Source: an uncultured Erysipelotrichaceae bacterium (GTDB taxonomy: Bacteria; Bacillota_I; Bacilli_A; RF39; UBA660). From it: 6,131 nt of DNA. Of this stretch, positions 1 through 6,131 are shown piece by piece. The stretch's first letter is position 1. Every line of letters begins with the position of its first letter. A model generated the notes under the pieces. It was not told the origin of the DNA, did not search any database, and worked only from the letters and a program-made list of their open reading frames with translations. The translations under genes were made by a program, and so were the position numbers. The DNA lies in the NCBI GenBank assembly GCA_902783215.1, contig CACZQD010000127.1, forward strand, positions 1 to 6,131, written 5' to 3'.

Positions 1-55
1 GTATTAGTATAAGAAAAATACAGGTTGCTTTTGAGCAATTTTTAAAAAGACTTAT
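1..55 (+). other. Degraded or misread SpoIVA NTPase segment at left edge
   Basis: No frame here gives a clean SpoIVA sequence. The spoIVA frame carries stops at 5-7 (TAG) and 32-34 (TGA). Read through the second stop, the frame gives G-C-F-stop-A-I-F-K-K-T-Y-G-Y. This lines up without gaps with the family's D-C-V-G-Y-T-V-E-G-A-K-G-Y, sharing the Cys and the final Gly-Tyr. The stop falls where the conserved DxxG glycine should be, as if GGA had become TGA. This suggests coding sequence with base errors or mutations, not unrelated DNA. A low-quality contig end is the simplest explanation; a genuine pseudogene is the alternative. Confidence 0.4.
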
Positions 56-1195
56 GGGTATCACGAAAACAGGTCATACTGGTATGACGAGGAAATCCCT
101 TTTGTTGAAGCTGCTGAAATAGGAACAGAAAAAGTTATTAGAGATCACTCTAGTATAGGTATTGTAATCACAACTGATGGATCATTTGGAGAAATAAATC
201 GTAGTAGTTATGTTGATACAGAAAAAAGAATTGTTGATGAGTTAAAAGAAATTGGGAAGCCATTTATCGTTATTTTAAACTCTGCTCATCCAATGTTACC
301 GGATACTGAAAGGTTAACGAATGAATTGCGTGAAGAATATGGAGTGCCAGTACTACCAATGAGTATTGAAAATATGAATGAAAAAGATGTTTATAGTGTT
401 TTAAAAGAATCTCTATATGAATTTCCTGTTGTAGAAGTAAAGATAAATATTCCAGATTGGATTGCTAGTTTAGATCCAAGCAATTGGTTAAAGAAAATAT
501 ATATTGATAAAATGAAAGAAAGCGTAATTGAAGTAGATAAATTAAGAGATATAGATAAAATAAATCATCATTTTGAAGATTCTGAATATATCTCTAAATC
601 ATATATTTCAGATGTGGATACATCAAATGGTATAGTAACTTTGAATTTAGAATCCCCAGATGAACTGTATGATCAAGTATTAAAAGACATAATTGGAGTT
701 GAAGTTAATTCTCGTGCTGATTTATTAAAATTATTTCAAGATTATAATGAAGCTAAATCAGAATATGATCAAATTAAGAGTGCATTAAAAATGGTTAAAT
801 CAACAGGATATGGTGTTGCTTCACCATCACTTAAAGATATGACATTAGAAACTCCGGAAGTAATTAAGCAAGGAAGTAGATATGGTATTAAATTAAAAGC
901 CGTCGCACCTTCTATTCATATGATTCGGGTGGATGTTGAAAGTACTTTTGAACCAATTATTGGATCAGAACTACAGAGTAAAGAATTAATAAATCATTTA
1001 ATGAAAGATAACGATACAGATCCATCTAGTATTTGGAAGAATGAAATATTTGGTAGAAGCTTAGATGAGATTGTTAAAGAAGGTATCCAAGCAAAATTAT
1101 CGCTTACGCCAGAAAACGCTCGATTTAAATTACAACAAACTTTATCTAAGTTAGTTAATAAAGGATCAGGAAATTTATATGCAATTGTAATATAA
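35..1195 (+). CDS. spoIVA: Stage IV sporulation protein A (SpoIVA), 5'-truncated
   Basis: SpoIVA is the mother-cell ATPase that polymerises on the forespore surface and forms the basement layer for the spore coat; in Bacillus it is anchored by SpoVM. The protein resembles B. subtilis SpoIVA (about 492 residues) almost end to end from the WYDEEIPF segment (from base 80), which continues into EAAEIGT. Other family blocks follow: VITTDGS (164-184), KPFIVILNS (257-283), LYEFPVVEV, SEYDQIKSALKMVKSTGYG, AVAPSIHMI, IFGRSLDEIVKEGIQAKLSL and a C-terminal GSGNLYAIVI. About 370 residues are clearly SpoIVA, covering the end of the NTPase domain, the middle domain and the C-terminal polymerisation/anchoring domain. 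The first ~120 residues, with the Walker A loop, are missing. An ATG at 293 begins mid-domain and is not the true start, because conserved coding continues upstream. In-frame stops lie at 5-7 and 32-34, so the left edge is damaged, misread or a contig end. No promoter is in view; sigma-E control is expected from the family. Confidence 0.95.
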   Translation, partial: AIFKKTYGYHENRSYWYDEEIPFVEAAEIGTEKVIRDHSSIGIVITTDGSFGEINRSSYVDTEKRIVDELKEIGKPFIVILNSAHPMLPDTERLTNELREEYGVPVLPMSIENMNEKDVYSVLKESLYEFPVVEVKINIPDWIASLDPSNWLKKIYIDKMKESVIEVDKLRDIDKINHHFEDSEYISKSYISDVDTSNGIVTLNLESPDELYDQVLKDIIGVEVNSRADLLKLFQDYNEAKSEYDQIKSALKMVKSTGYGVASPSLKDMTLETPEVIKQGSRYGIKLKAVAPSIHMIRVDVESTFEPIIGSELQSKELINHLMKDNDTDPSSIWKNEIFGRSLDEIVKEGIQAKLSLTPENARFKLQQTLSKLVNKGSGNLYAIVI

Positions 1196-1216
1196 AAAAA
1201 CTCATTTGAGTTTTTT
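1195..1216. terminator. Bidirectional rho-independent terminator between convergent genes
   Basis: A near-perfect palindrome has six A, then CTCA, a TT centre, TGAG and six T. It can fold on either strand as a short hairpin (CTC/GAG core, four-base loop, A-T extension) followed by a T run. It lies between the spoIVA stop (TAA, 1193-1195) and the stop of the minus-strand gene (TGA, complement of 1202-1204). The latter lies inside the hairpin. It probably ends both transcripts. Confidence 0.8.
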
Positions 1217-2308
1217 CTGTTTATTATTTAGTTTAATTCCTAAAGCTATTCTGTTTATTCCTGATTGGAAATTAATACAATTAAGTGTTAAATTATTATC
1301 ATTAATGAAATCTATAACTTGTTTATTTTCTTCATATGCAATAATAGTACCTGTTCCTTTAATTGGATATCCATTCTTATCACGTTCACAATTAATTTCT
1401 TTATAAGAATTCAATGCATCTTGTATTTCTTGTTCATTAAAATTAAAATATTTTGGTTGATAATAATAACTAGATATTTTAATAAAACCAATTTTATTTA
1501 TAAATGATTTAATCAAATATAAGTTACTTCGTGATATTTGCTTTTGTTTAAATAATTCAGCAGTAATTTTAGATAGGTGATTAATATTATTATTAAAATC
1601 AAATTCAAAATCAATTGAATCATATTCACGTATAATTCCATCATCTTCTTTTCCGTTATTTAACTGATCAATTAATAAATATATTTGATGTTTTTCGTTT
1701 TCGGTATTTTGTTTAATTCCATATTGCTCTGCTCCTAAATATTGATTATATAATGATAATTCTTTTTCTTTTATAAGGTGAATACATTCACTTAACTGAG
1801 AAGGTAATATATTATTATCAGTACAAAATGTTTCTCTATTTATATCATTACTATTTTTCTTCACATCTATATAATACATAACCATGTTTTTAGCAATACT
1901 AAATTTTTCCACACTTGATATTTGTGGACTATCTTTGCCATAGATCTCATCAGTTAAATTTACAAAAAATTTTTCATATAGTTTAGCATACATATAAAGA
2001 GTTATAAAATCAATGTTGTATTTTTTAACTTTATCATTGTTAATTGGAATATCCCAATTACACTTAACAAATGATTCATAAATATATTTTAAGTCTTGTT
2101 CACTCAAATCTGTTTTAATTAATACCATTCGTTGGTTATAATTAATTATTTCATTGCTATCTGATGTATTTTTAATATAATTACGTATAATAATTTTAAT
2201 TGATGATTTTTTTATATTATATATTGCTTCAATATCTTCGTAGGACATTTTTTCATTTACAAACAAATTAAAGATGTTTTTATTTCTATTAATAAATTTT
2301 TCTTTCAT
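1202..2308 (-). CDS. Orphan protein with multiple helix-turn-helix-like segments
   Basis: I do not recognise a named family for this 368-residue protein. It has no signal peptide or membrane segment, is rich in Asn, Ile, Lys and Tyr, and is probably cytoplasmic. Residues 11-44 look like a helix-turn-helix: MSYEDIEAIYNI, then KKSSIKIIIRNYI as the likely recognition helix. Three later segments share a spacing pattern of an aromatic residue, then Asn/Lys/Gln, Ile/Leu, two residues, and Ser/Asn: 159-179 (TFCTDNNILPSQL), 250-271 (ELFKQKQISRSNLYLI) and 331-353 (DFINDNNLTLNCINF). This suggests a DNA-binding regulator, which is inference. The ATG start is set by AAAGGAG seven bases upstream and a strong promoter just beyond. 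The gene is inverted relative to all its neighbours and very AT-rich: bases 1441-1500 hold 7 G/C in 60, against 24 in 60 at 901-960 in spoIVA. It could be an acquired or lineage-specific gene. It is intact, with no frameshift. Confidence 0.8.
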   Translation of the reverse strand: MKEKFINRNKNIFNLFVNEKMSYEDIEAIYNIKKSSIKIIIRNYIKNTSDSNEIINYNQRMVLIKTDLSEQDLKYIYESFVKCNWDIPINNDKVKKYNIDFITLYMYAKLYEKFFVNLTDEIYGKDSPQISSVEKFSIAKNMVMYYIDVKKNSNDINRETFCTDNNILPSQLSECIHLIKEKELSLYNQYLGAEQYGIKQNTENEKHQIYLLIDQLNNGKEDDGIIREYDSIDFEFDFNNNINHLSKITAELFKQKQISRSNLYLIKSFINKIGFIKISSYYYQPKYFNFNEQEIQDALNSYKEINCERDKNGYPIKGTGTIIAYEENKQVIDFINDNNLTLNCINFQSGINRIALGIKLNNKQKKLK

Positions 2309-2315
2309 TTAATTT

Positions 2316-2322
2316 CTCCTTT
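2316..2322 (-). promoter_or_regulatory. Ribosome binding site of the minus-strand orphan
   Basis: On the minus strand this reads AAAGGAG, a near-ideal Shine-Dalgarno sequence. It lies seven bases before the ATG at 2308-2306 and fixes that start. Confidence 0.85.
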
Positions 2323-2331
2323 GACCGAAAC

Positions 2332-2359
2332 ATTATACCACAATTTTTTTAAATTTCAA
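2332..2359 (-). promoter_or_regulatory. Sigma-A-type promoter with extended -10 for the minus-strand orphan
   Basis: On the minus strand, TTGAAA (2359-2354) is followed after 16 bases by TATAAT (2337-2332). The -10 box is a perfect consensus and is preceded by TGG, giving the extended TGnTATAAT form. The -35 matches TTGACA at five of six positions. Transcription would start near 2325, giving a leader of under 20 bases that holds the ribosome binding site. This is the clearest promoter in the window and implies housekeeping, vegetative expression. Confidence 0.8.
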
Positions 2360-2394
2360 AGAATATTATCAATTATTAAGAAAATAATATTATT

Positions 2395-2400
2395 GGTGGT
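2395..2400 (+). promoter_or_regulatory. Ribosome binding site of the 151-residue secreted protein
   Basis: GGTGGT sits four bases before the ATG at 2404. It resembles the downstream half of the extended Shine-Dalgarno sequence (GGTGAT), which normally lies this close to the start. It is weaker than the site of the divergent gene. Confidence 0.55.
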
Positions 2401-2403
2401 TAT

Positions 2404-2859
2404 ATGAGAAAAACAATTATTTTGATATTATTAGTTGTGTTTTGTATACTCTGTTTAAATGTTAAAACGGAAAAAGAAGATAGTATAACTGTCTTTCAAG
2501 AAACAGATTATAATTATTACATATATGATTTAGATGTCAGTTTGGAAGAGATAACCACTAAAAATATTAATAAGTATTTTAAAAATTATCAAGTTATAAG
2601 TATTAGGCCATATAATAATCCAATATATGAGAGATTTATACCATTCAAATCATATAATTTTGATACTAATAAAAGCATCAAAACTAATATTAATGAATTT
2701 GAAAGTATGTATATAAAATATATTAATGATAATCATTATACAGAAGAAGCTCAAAAATTAAAGTATAATGGAATACGTATAGAACAAGTAAGTATTTATG
2801 TAACAAAAAGTGAACTTGATTTGATTTTAAGTAATAATAGATTTAAATTAGCTAAATAA
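2404..2859 (+). CDS. Small secreted or membrane-anchored protein, function unknown
   Basis: I do not recognise this 151-residue protein. It begins with MRK and a hydrophobic stretch (residues 5-18, rich in Ile, Leu and Val), then a charged TEKEDS segment: a signal peptide or single N-terminal anchor with the rest outside. There is no proper lipobox; Cys14 is preceded by Phe and Cys17 by Leu, so lipoprotein processing is unlikely. The mature part is rich in Tyr, Asn and Lys. Its end (RIEQVSIYVTKSELDLIL) reads like a beta strand followed by a helix, a pattern common in small extracytoplasmic sensing or interaction domains; this is weak inference. It is divergent from the minus-strand orphan and 46 bases ahead of the CapA-family gene, separated from it by a probable terminator. 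No clear -35/-10 pair precedes it; TATTAT at 2364-2369 is a possible -10. Start and frame look sound, but the role is unknown. Confidence 0.8.
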   Translation: MRKTIILILLVVFCILCLNVKTEKEDSITVFQETDYNYYIYDLDVSLEEITTKNINKYFKNYQVISIRPYNNPIYERFIPFKSYNFDTNKSIKTNINEFESMYIKYINDNHYTEEAQKLKYNGIRIEQVSIYVTKSELDLILSNNRFKLAK

Positions 2860-2874
2860 TATAGCTTTTTTTTT
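2850..2874 (+). terminator. Probable weak rho-independent terminator
   Basis: AGCTA (2850-2854) pairs with TAGCT (2862-2866) across a seven-base AT loop, followed by an unbroken run of nine T (2866-2874). The stem is only five base pairs with two G-C pairs, so termination may be partial. The 5' arm overlaps the end of the upstream coding region and its TAA (2857-2859) lies in the loop. Readthrough into the CapA-family gene is plausible. Confidence 0.6.
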
Positions 2875-2884
2875 GAATTTTAGC

Positions 2885-2890
2885 TATAAT
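2885..2890 (+). promoter_or_regulatory. Possible -10 box upstream of the CapA-family gene
   Basis: TATAAT is a perfect -10 hexamer placed after the terminator and 15 bases before the ATG at 2906. No good -35 lies 16-18 bases upstream. Transcription would start near 2897 and leave a leader of only about nine bases. In DNA this AT-rich, chance occurrence is likely. Confidence 0.3.
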
Positions 2891-2896
2891 TAAAAT

Positions 2897-2901
2897 GTGA
2901 T
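2897..2901 (+). promoter_or_regulatory. Ribosome binding site that decides the CapA-family start
   Basis: GTGAT four bases before the ATG at 2906 matches the downstream half of an extended Shine-Dalgarno sequence, with the same spacing as the upstream gene. A GTG start at 2897 would use these bases as codons and would itself lack a ribosome binding site, so ATG 2906 is preferred. Confidence 0.5.
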
Positions 2902-2905
2902 AAGT

Positions 2906-3982
2906 ATGAAGAAAAAAGTAATTATAGGTGCGATATTAATTATAATAGTTATAATGATATCTATAATAATTAGTATAAAACCAAATGGTGCTGAAAAGAA
3001 AAAAGATAAAGTTATAGAAGAAAAACGTATGTCTTTAGTCATGGTTGGAGACGTTTTGATTCATGAAGCAGTTTATAAGGATGCATTAAATAGTGATGGA
3101 ACTTATAGCTTCGATAAAATGTTTAAACAAATTAAACCTATATTAAAAGATTATGATTTAAAATATTGTAATCAAGAAAGTATTATTGGTGGTTCAGATT
3201 TGGAAATATCTGGTTATCCAGCATTTAATTCTCCAGATGAAATAGGAGATACTATTACTAAATTAGGATTTAACTTAATTGGACTAGCTAACAATCATGC
3301 ATTTGATAAAGGTGAGAAAGCAGTTATATATTCTAATAATTACTGGAATAAAAAGAATGTTATAACATCTGGAAGTTATTTAAGCCAAGAACAAAGAGAT
3401 AATATAGAAGTTTATGAACAAAATGGTATAAAGTATGCTTTTTTAGCATATACAACTGGTATTAATGGAAATAATTTACCTAGTGATAAAGAATACTTAA
3501 TTAATATATATGATAAAGAAAAAGTAAAAAATGATATTAACAAGATTAAAAATAAAGTAGATTTTATTATGGTTGCAATGCATTGGGGAGATGAATATAC
3601 CAATACTCCGACTAACATTCAAAAAGAAATAGCTAATTATTTATCTGGTTTAGGCGTAAATTTAATAATAGGAACTCATCCACATGTTGTTCAACCAATT
3701 GAATATATTGATGATACTTTAGTTATATATTCTTTAGGAAACTTTATATCTAATCAATTAGTAATTGGAGAAAATCCAGCCATAGGATTGTTATTAGGTA
3801 TTGAAATTAAGTTAGACAAAAAAATAACTATGCAAATAAATAAAAAAGAATTAATATATTCCTATTCTGATAACAGTACTAATTTTCAAGTAATACCTTT
3901 TAGTAAAATGAATGATAAAGTATTACCAAATTATAAAAAGATTGAAGAAAAGTATTTAAACATAATCGGAAATATTAAATAA
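2906..3982 (+). CDS. CapA-family (PGA_cap) membrane-anchored metallophosphatase-like protein
   Basis: This 358-residue protein belongs to the PGA_cap family, a branch of the calcineurin-like metallophosphoesterase fold that includes CapA/PgsA of poly-gamma-glutamate capsule synthesis. Residues 5-24 form a single hydrophobic anchor, followed by a Lys/Glu-rich linker (30-41), so the enzyme domain should face outward. The family motifs appear in order: GDVLIH (48-53), NQE (89-91), NNHAFD (129-134), HWGDEY (226-231), GTHPH (256-260) and SLGNF (276-280). The metal-binding Asp, Asn and His residues are all present, so it is probably active. No capB, capC or other capsule gene is nearby, so poly-gamma-glutamate synthesis is not supported; many members have unknown substrates. 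It starts 46 bases after the small secreted protein and ends 20 bases before tex, suggesting co-transcription with tex. The start at 2906 is chosen over GTG 2897 because of the GTGAT ribosome binding site. Confidence 0.9.
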   Translation: MKKKVIIGAILIIIVIMISIIISIKPNGAEKKKDKVIEEKRMSLVMVGDVLIHEAVYKDALNSDGTYSFDKMFKQIKPILKDYDLKYCNQESIIGGSDLEISGYPAFNSPDEIGDTITKLGFNLIGLANNHAFDKGEKAVIYSNNYWNKKNVITSGSYLSQEQRDNIEVYEQNGIKYAFLAYTTGINGNNLPSDKEYLINIYDKEKVKNDINKIKNKVDFIMVAMHWGDEYTNTPTNIQKEIANYLSGLGVNLIIGTHPHVVQPIEYIDDTLVIYSLGNFISNQLVIGENPAIGLLLGIEIKLDKKITMQINKKELIYSYSDNSTNFQVIPFSKMNDKVLPNYKKIEEKYLNIIGNIK

Positions 3983-3988
3983 GTATTG

Positions 3989-3996
3989 AAGGGAAG
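3989..3996 (+). promoter_or_regulatory. Ribosome binding site of tex
   Basis: AAGGGAAG, a purine-rich Shine-Dalgarno-like site, ends six bases before the ATG at 4003 (the GGG core is nine bases away). It lies in the 20-base gap after the CapA-family stop and supports this start and translation from a shared message. Confidence 0.65.
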
Positions 3997-4002
3997 ATAA
4001 AT

Positions 4003-6131
4003 ATGAATAAAGAAATAATTACAGAATTGACAAATGAATTACATATTAAAAATAATCAAGTAGAAAGTGTTTTAAAACTACTTAGTGAAGGTAATACTAT
4101 ACCTTTTATTGCTCGTTACCGTAAAGAAGCAACTGGTGGTTTAGATGAAGAACAAATAAGAGTAATTGAAAACAGTTATAATTATCAAGTTAATTTGCTA
4201 AAAAGAAAAGAAGATGTTATTCGCCTTATAGATGAAAAAGGATTACTTACTAATGAATTAAAAAATCAAATTATGAATAGTACAAAATTAGTAGAAGTAG
4301 AAGATTTATATCGACCATTTAAAGAGAAAAAAAAGACTAAAGCTACAGAAGCTATTAAAATGGGATTAGAACCATTAGCTAAAAAGATTATGTCATTTCC
4401 AATTACTGGAGATTTAGACATATTAGTTAAACCATATTTAAAAGATGGTATAGATAAAAATAAAGCATTAGAAGGCGCTAAATATATTATTGCTGAGTAT
4501 ATCAGCGATAATGCTTATTTTCGTAAGTATATTCGAGGAAATACATATAATTATGGAACAATCTCTAGTAGTAAAAAGAAAAATGCTCAAGATGAAGATA
4601 AAGTTTATGATATGTATTATGAACATAGTGAACCAGTAAAATATATAAAACCGCATCGTGTTTTAGCGCTCAATAGAGGAGAAAAAGAAAAAGTACTTAA
4701 TGTTTCGATAAATAATGATAATGAATATATAATAAATTTTTTAGAAAAGAAAGTTATAAAAAACAATCAATCATTTGTCGTAGATATTGTAAAAGAAGCT
4801 ATTTTAGATTCATATAAAAGATTAATTAAACCTAGTATTGAAAGAGAAATTAGAAGCGAATTAACTGAAAAAGCTGAAGAAGTTGCTATTGATAATTTTG
4901 GTAAAAACTTAGAAAAATTACTTATGCAACCACCAATGAAAGATAAGTTTGTTTTAGCTCTTGATCCAGCTTACCGAACTGGTTGTAAATTAGCAGTATT
5001 AGATCCTACTGGACAAATGCTAGATATTAAAGTTATTTATCCACATGAACCTGTAAAAAAATATGAAGAAGCAAAGAAAATAGTCATTGACTTAATAAAC
5101 AAATATCATATAGATATTATAGCTATAGGAAATGGAACTGCATCTAGAGAAAGTGAGGCATTTATTGCCGATGTTATTAAACAAATTGATCGTAAAGTAG
5201 AATATATTATAGTTAGTGAGGCAGGTGCCTCAGTATATAGTGCATCTAAATTGGCAATTGAAGAATTTCCAGATTTGACTGTTGAAAAAAGAAGTGCGAT
5301 TAGTATTGGAAGAAGATTGCAAGATCCATTAGCTGAACTCGTTAAAATAGATCCAGAAAGTATTGGCGTTGGTATGTATCAGCACGATGTTTCTCATAAA
5401 AAACTATCAGAATCATTAGACTTTGTAGTTAGTAGTGCGGTTAATAAAGTAGGAGTTAATATTAATACAGCTTCTCCATTTCTATTTAAATATGTATCAG
5501 GTTTATCCAAAAAAGTTATTGATAAAATAATTAATACTCGTAATAAAGGTAAATTTAAAGATCGTAAAGAAATAGCTAAAATACTTAGTTCAAAAACATA
5601 TGAACAATCAATTGGCTTTTTAAGAATAATGGATGGAGTAAATATCTTAGATGAAACAGGAATACATCCAGAAAGCTATGATATTACATTAAAATTACTT
5701 GATTTGTTATCTTTAACTAAAGATGATATTGGTACACCAAAAATGATTGAAACACTAAAAGACATAGATTTAAATAATTATACAAAAGAATTAAATACAG
5801 ATAAATATACTTTAGAAGATATAGTTAAATGCTTACAAAATCCTAAAAGAGATCCACGTGATGAAATGCCTAAACCAATATTAAAAAGTGATATACTTCA
5901 CATTGAAGATTTAAAAGTAGGAATGAAATTACAAGGAACGGTAAGAAATGTAGTTGATTTTGGAGTATTCATCGATATTGGTTTAAAAAATGATGGACTT
6001 GCTCATATTTCTAAATTAACAGATGAATATATTAAACATCCTAGTGAAGTTGTTAGTGTTGGAGATATTGTTGATTGTTATGTCGATGAAATAAAATTAG
6101 ATAAGAATAAAGTATCATTATCACTTATTGA
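4003..6131 (+). CDS. tex: Tex, S1 RNA-binding transcription accessory protein (3' end outside window)
   Basis: Tex is a widespread cytoplasmic nucleic-acid-binding protein that associates with transcription; B. subtilis YdcI (about 719 residues) is the same family. The frame stays open from ATG 4003 to the edge, about 709 residues, so only the last few should be missing. Domains appear in the expected order. The helical N-terminal Tex domain (about 6-190) has TIPFIARYRKEATGGLDE (32-49) and EDLYRPF (100-106). The YqgF/RNase H-like domain (about 315-440) has LALDPAYRTG (318-327) and EAGASVYSAS (406-415). Then come GVGMYQHDV (455-463) and the helix-hairpin-helix region (about 470-565) with NTASPFLFKYVSGLS (488-502). 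The S1 domain (about 640 onward) has GTVRNVVDFGVFIDI (645-659) and GLAHIS. No frameshift is seen. It follows the CapA-family gene by 20 bases, with a ribosome binding site between. An open reading on the complement inside it (4468-4656) is a shadow. Confidence 0.97.
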   Translation, partial: MNKEIITELTNELHIKNNQVESVLKLLSEGNTIPFIARYRKEATGGLDEEQIRVIENSYNYQVNLLKRKEDVIRLIDEKGLLTNELKNQIMNSTKLVEVEDLYRPFKEKKKTKATEAIKMGLEPLAKKIMSFPITGDLDILVKPYLKDGIDKNKALEGAKYIIAEYISDNAYFRKYIRGNTYNYGTISSSKKKNAQDEDKVYDMYYEHSEPVKYIKPHRVLALNRGEKEKVLNVSINNDNEYIINFLEKKVIKNNQSFVVDIVKEAILDSYKRLIKPSIEREIRSELTEKAEEVAIDNFGKNLEKLLMQPPMKDKFVLALDPAYRTGCKLAVLDPTGQMLDIKVIYPHEPVKKYEEAKKIVIDLINKYHIDIIAIGNGTASRESEAFIADVIKQIDRKVEYIIVSEAGASVYSASKLAIEEFPDLTVEKRSAISIGRRLQDPLAELVKIDPESIGVGMYQHDVSHKKLSESLDFVVSSAVNKVGVNINTASPFLFKYVSGLSKKVIDKIINTRNKGKFKDRKEIAKILSSKTYEQSIGFLRIMDGVNILDETGIHPESYDITLKLLDLLSLTKDDIGTPKMIETLKDIDLNNYTKELNTDKYTLEDIVKCLQNPKRDPRDEMPKPILKSDILHIEDLKVGMKLQGTVRNVVDFGVFIDIGLKNDGLAHISKLTDEYIKHPSEVVSVGDIVDCYVDEIKLDKNKVSLSLI

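Noticed and set aside
32..34. TGA read as tryptophan (Mollicute-type code)
   Set aside because: The genes use TGG for Trp, the minus-strand gene ends in TGA inside a terminator, the SpoIVA position should be Gly, and a TAG also interrupts the frame at 5-7.
293..295. ATG as the start of spoIVA
   Set aside because: Conserved SpoIVA residues continue in frame upstream to about base 56, so this Met is internal.
1206..1507. Plus-strand open frames of about 60 residues opposite the minus-strand gene
   Set aside because: They are hydrophobic, low-complexity shadows of the AT-rich minus-strand gene, without ribosome binding sites.
2321..2326. TTGACC as a plus-strand -35 for the 151-residue gene
   Set aside because: No -10-like hexamer lies 16-18 bases downstream; only a T run is there.
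2383..2394. Perfect AT-only palindrome (AATAATATTATT), with its AATATTAT part repeated at 2362-2369
   Set aside because: It could be an operator in the divergent region, but such AT-only repeats are common by chance at this base composition and nothing else supports it.
2443..2454. Lipoprotein signal around Cys14 or Cys17 of the small secreted protein
   Set aside because: The residue before each Cys (Phe or Leu) does not fit the lipobox, which needs a small residue there.
3412..3618. Minus-strand open frame inside the CapA-family gene
   Set aside because: It lies within a well-supported conserved gene, has no ribosome binding site and no recognisable protein features.
2906..3982. Poly-gamma-glutamate capsule operon
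   Set aside because: Only a CapA-family member is present; the ligase and transporter-like partners (CapB, CapC) are absent and the next gene is tex.
4468..4656. Minus-strand open frame inside tex
   Set aside because: It is a shadow of conserved Tex coding sequence, rich in Phe and Ile as expected from the complement of AT-rich codons.

Overview
This window looks like chromosome from a very AT-rich, endospore-forming low-GC Gram-positive (Bacillota). The best evidence is the C-terminal three quarters of SpoIVA, the spore-coat basement ATPase found only in endospore formers. A gut-type Bacilli/Erysipelotrichia-like lineage would fit the base composition, but that placement is inference. The genes read with the standard bacterial code: TGG is used for Trp, and TAA or TGA for stop.

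Layout: (1) about 35-1195, plus strand: 5'-truncated spoIVA, with an uninterpretable or damaged stretch at the extreme left edge (1-55). (2) 1195-1216: a bidirectional terminator hairpin shared by two convergent genes. (3) 1202-2308, minus strand: an orphan 368-residue protein with several helix-turn-helix-like segments, its own strong extended -10 promoter (2332-2359) and a good ribosome binding site. (4) 2309-2403: a 95-base divergent intergenic region. (5) 2404-2859, plus: a 151-residue secreted or membrane-anchored protein of unknown function, ending in a probable terminator. (6) 2906-3982, plus: a membrane-anchored CapA-family (PGA_cap) metallophosphatase-like protein. (7) 4003 to the right edge, plus: tex, the S1-domain transcription accessory factor, with about 709 of its roughly 720 residues in view and cut only by the window edge.

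spoIVA acts in the mother cell during sporulation. tex is a housekeeping gene probably co-transcribed with capA (20 bases between them). The small secreted protein and CapA are both predicted to sit outside the membrane and may be cell-envelope partners, but only adjacency supports this. The minus-strand gene is an independent transcription unit, inverted relative to its neighbours and lower in GC, which makes it the accessory-looking element here. I see no CRISPR array, insertion sequence, tRNA or rRNA. I do not find a convincing multi-gene novel system; the best leads are the multi-HTH orphan and the secreted orphan beside CapA.
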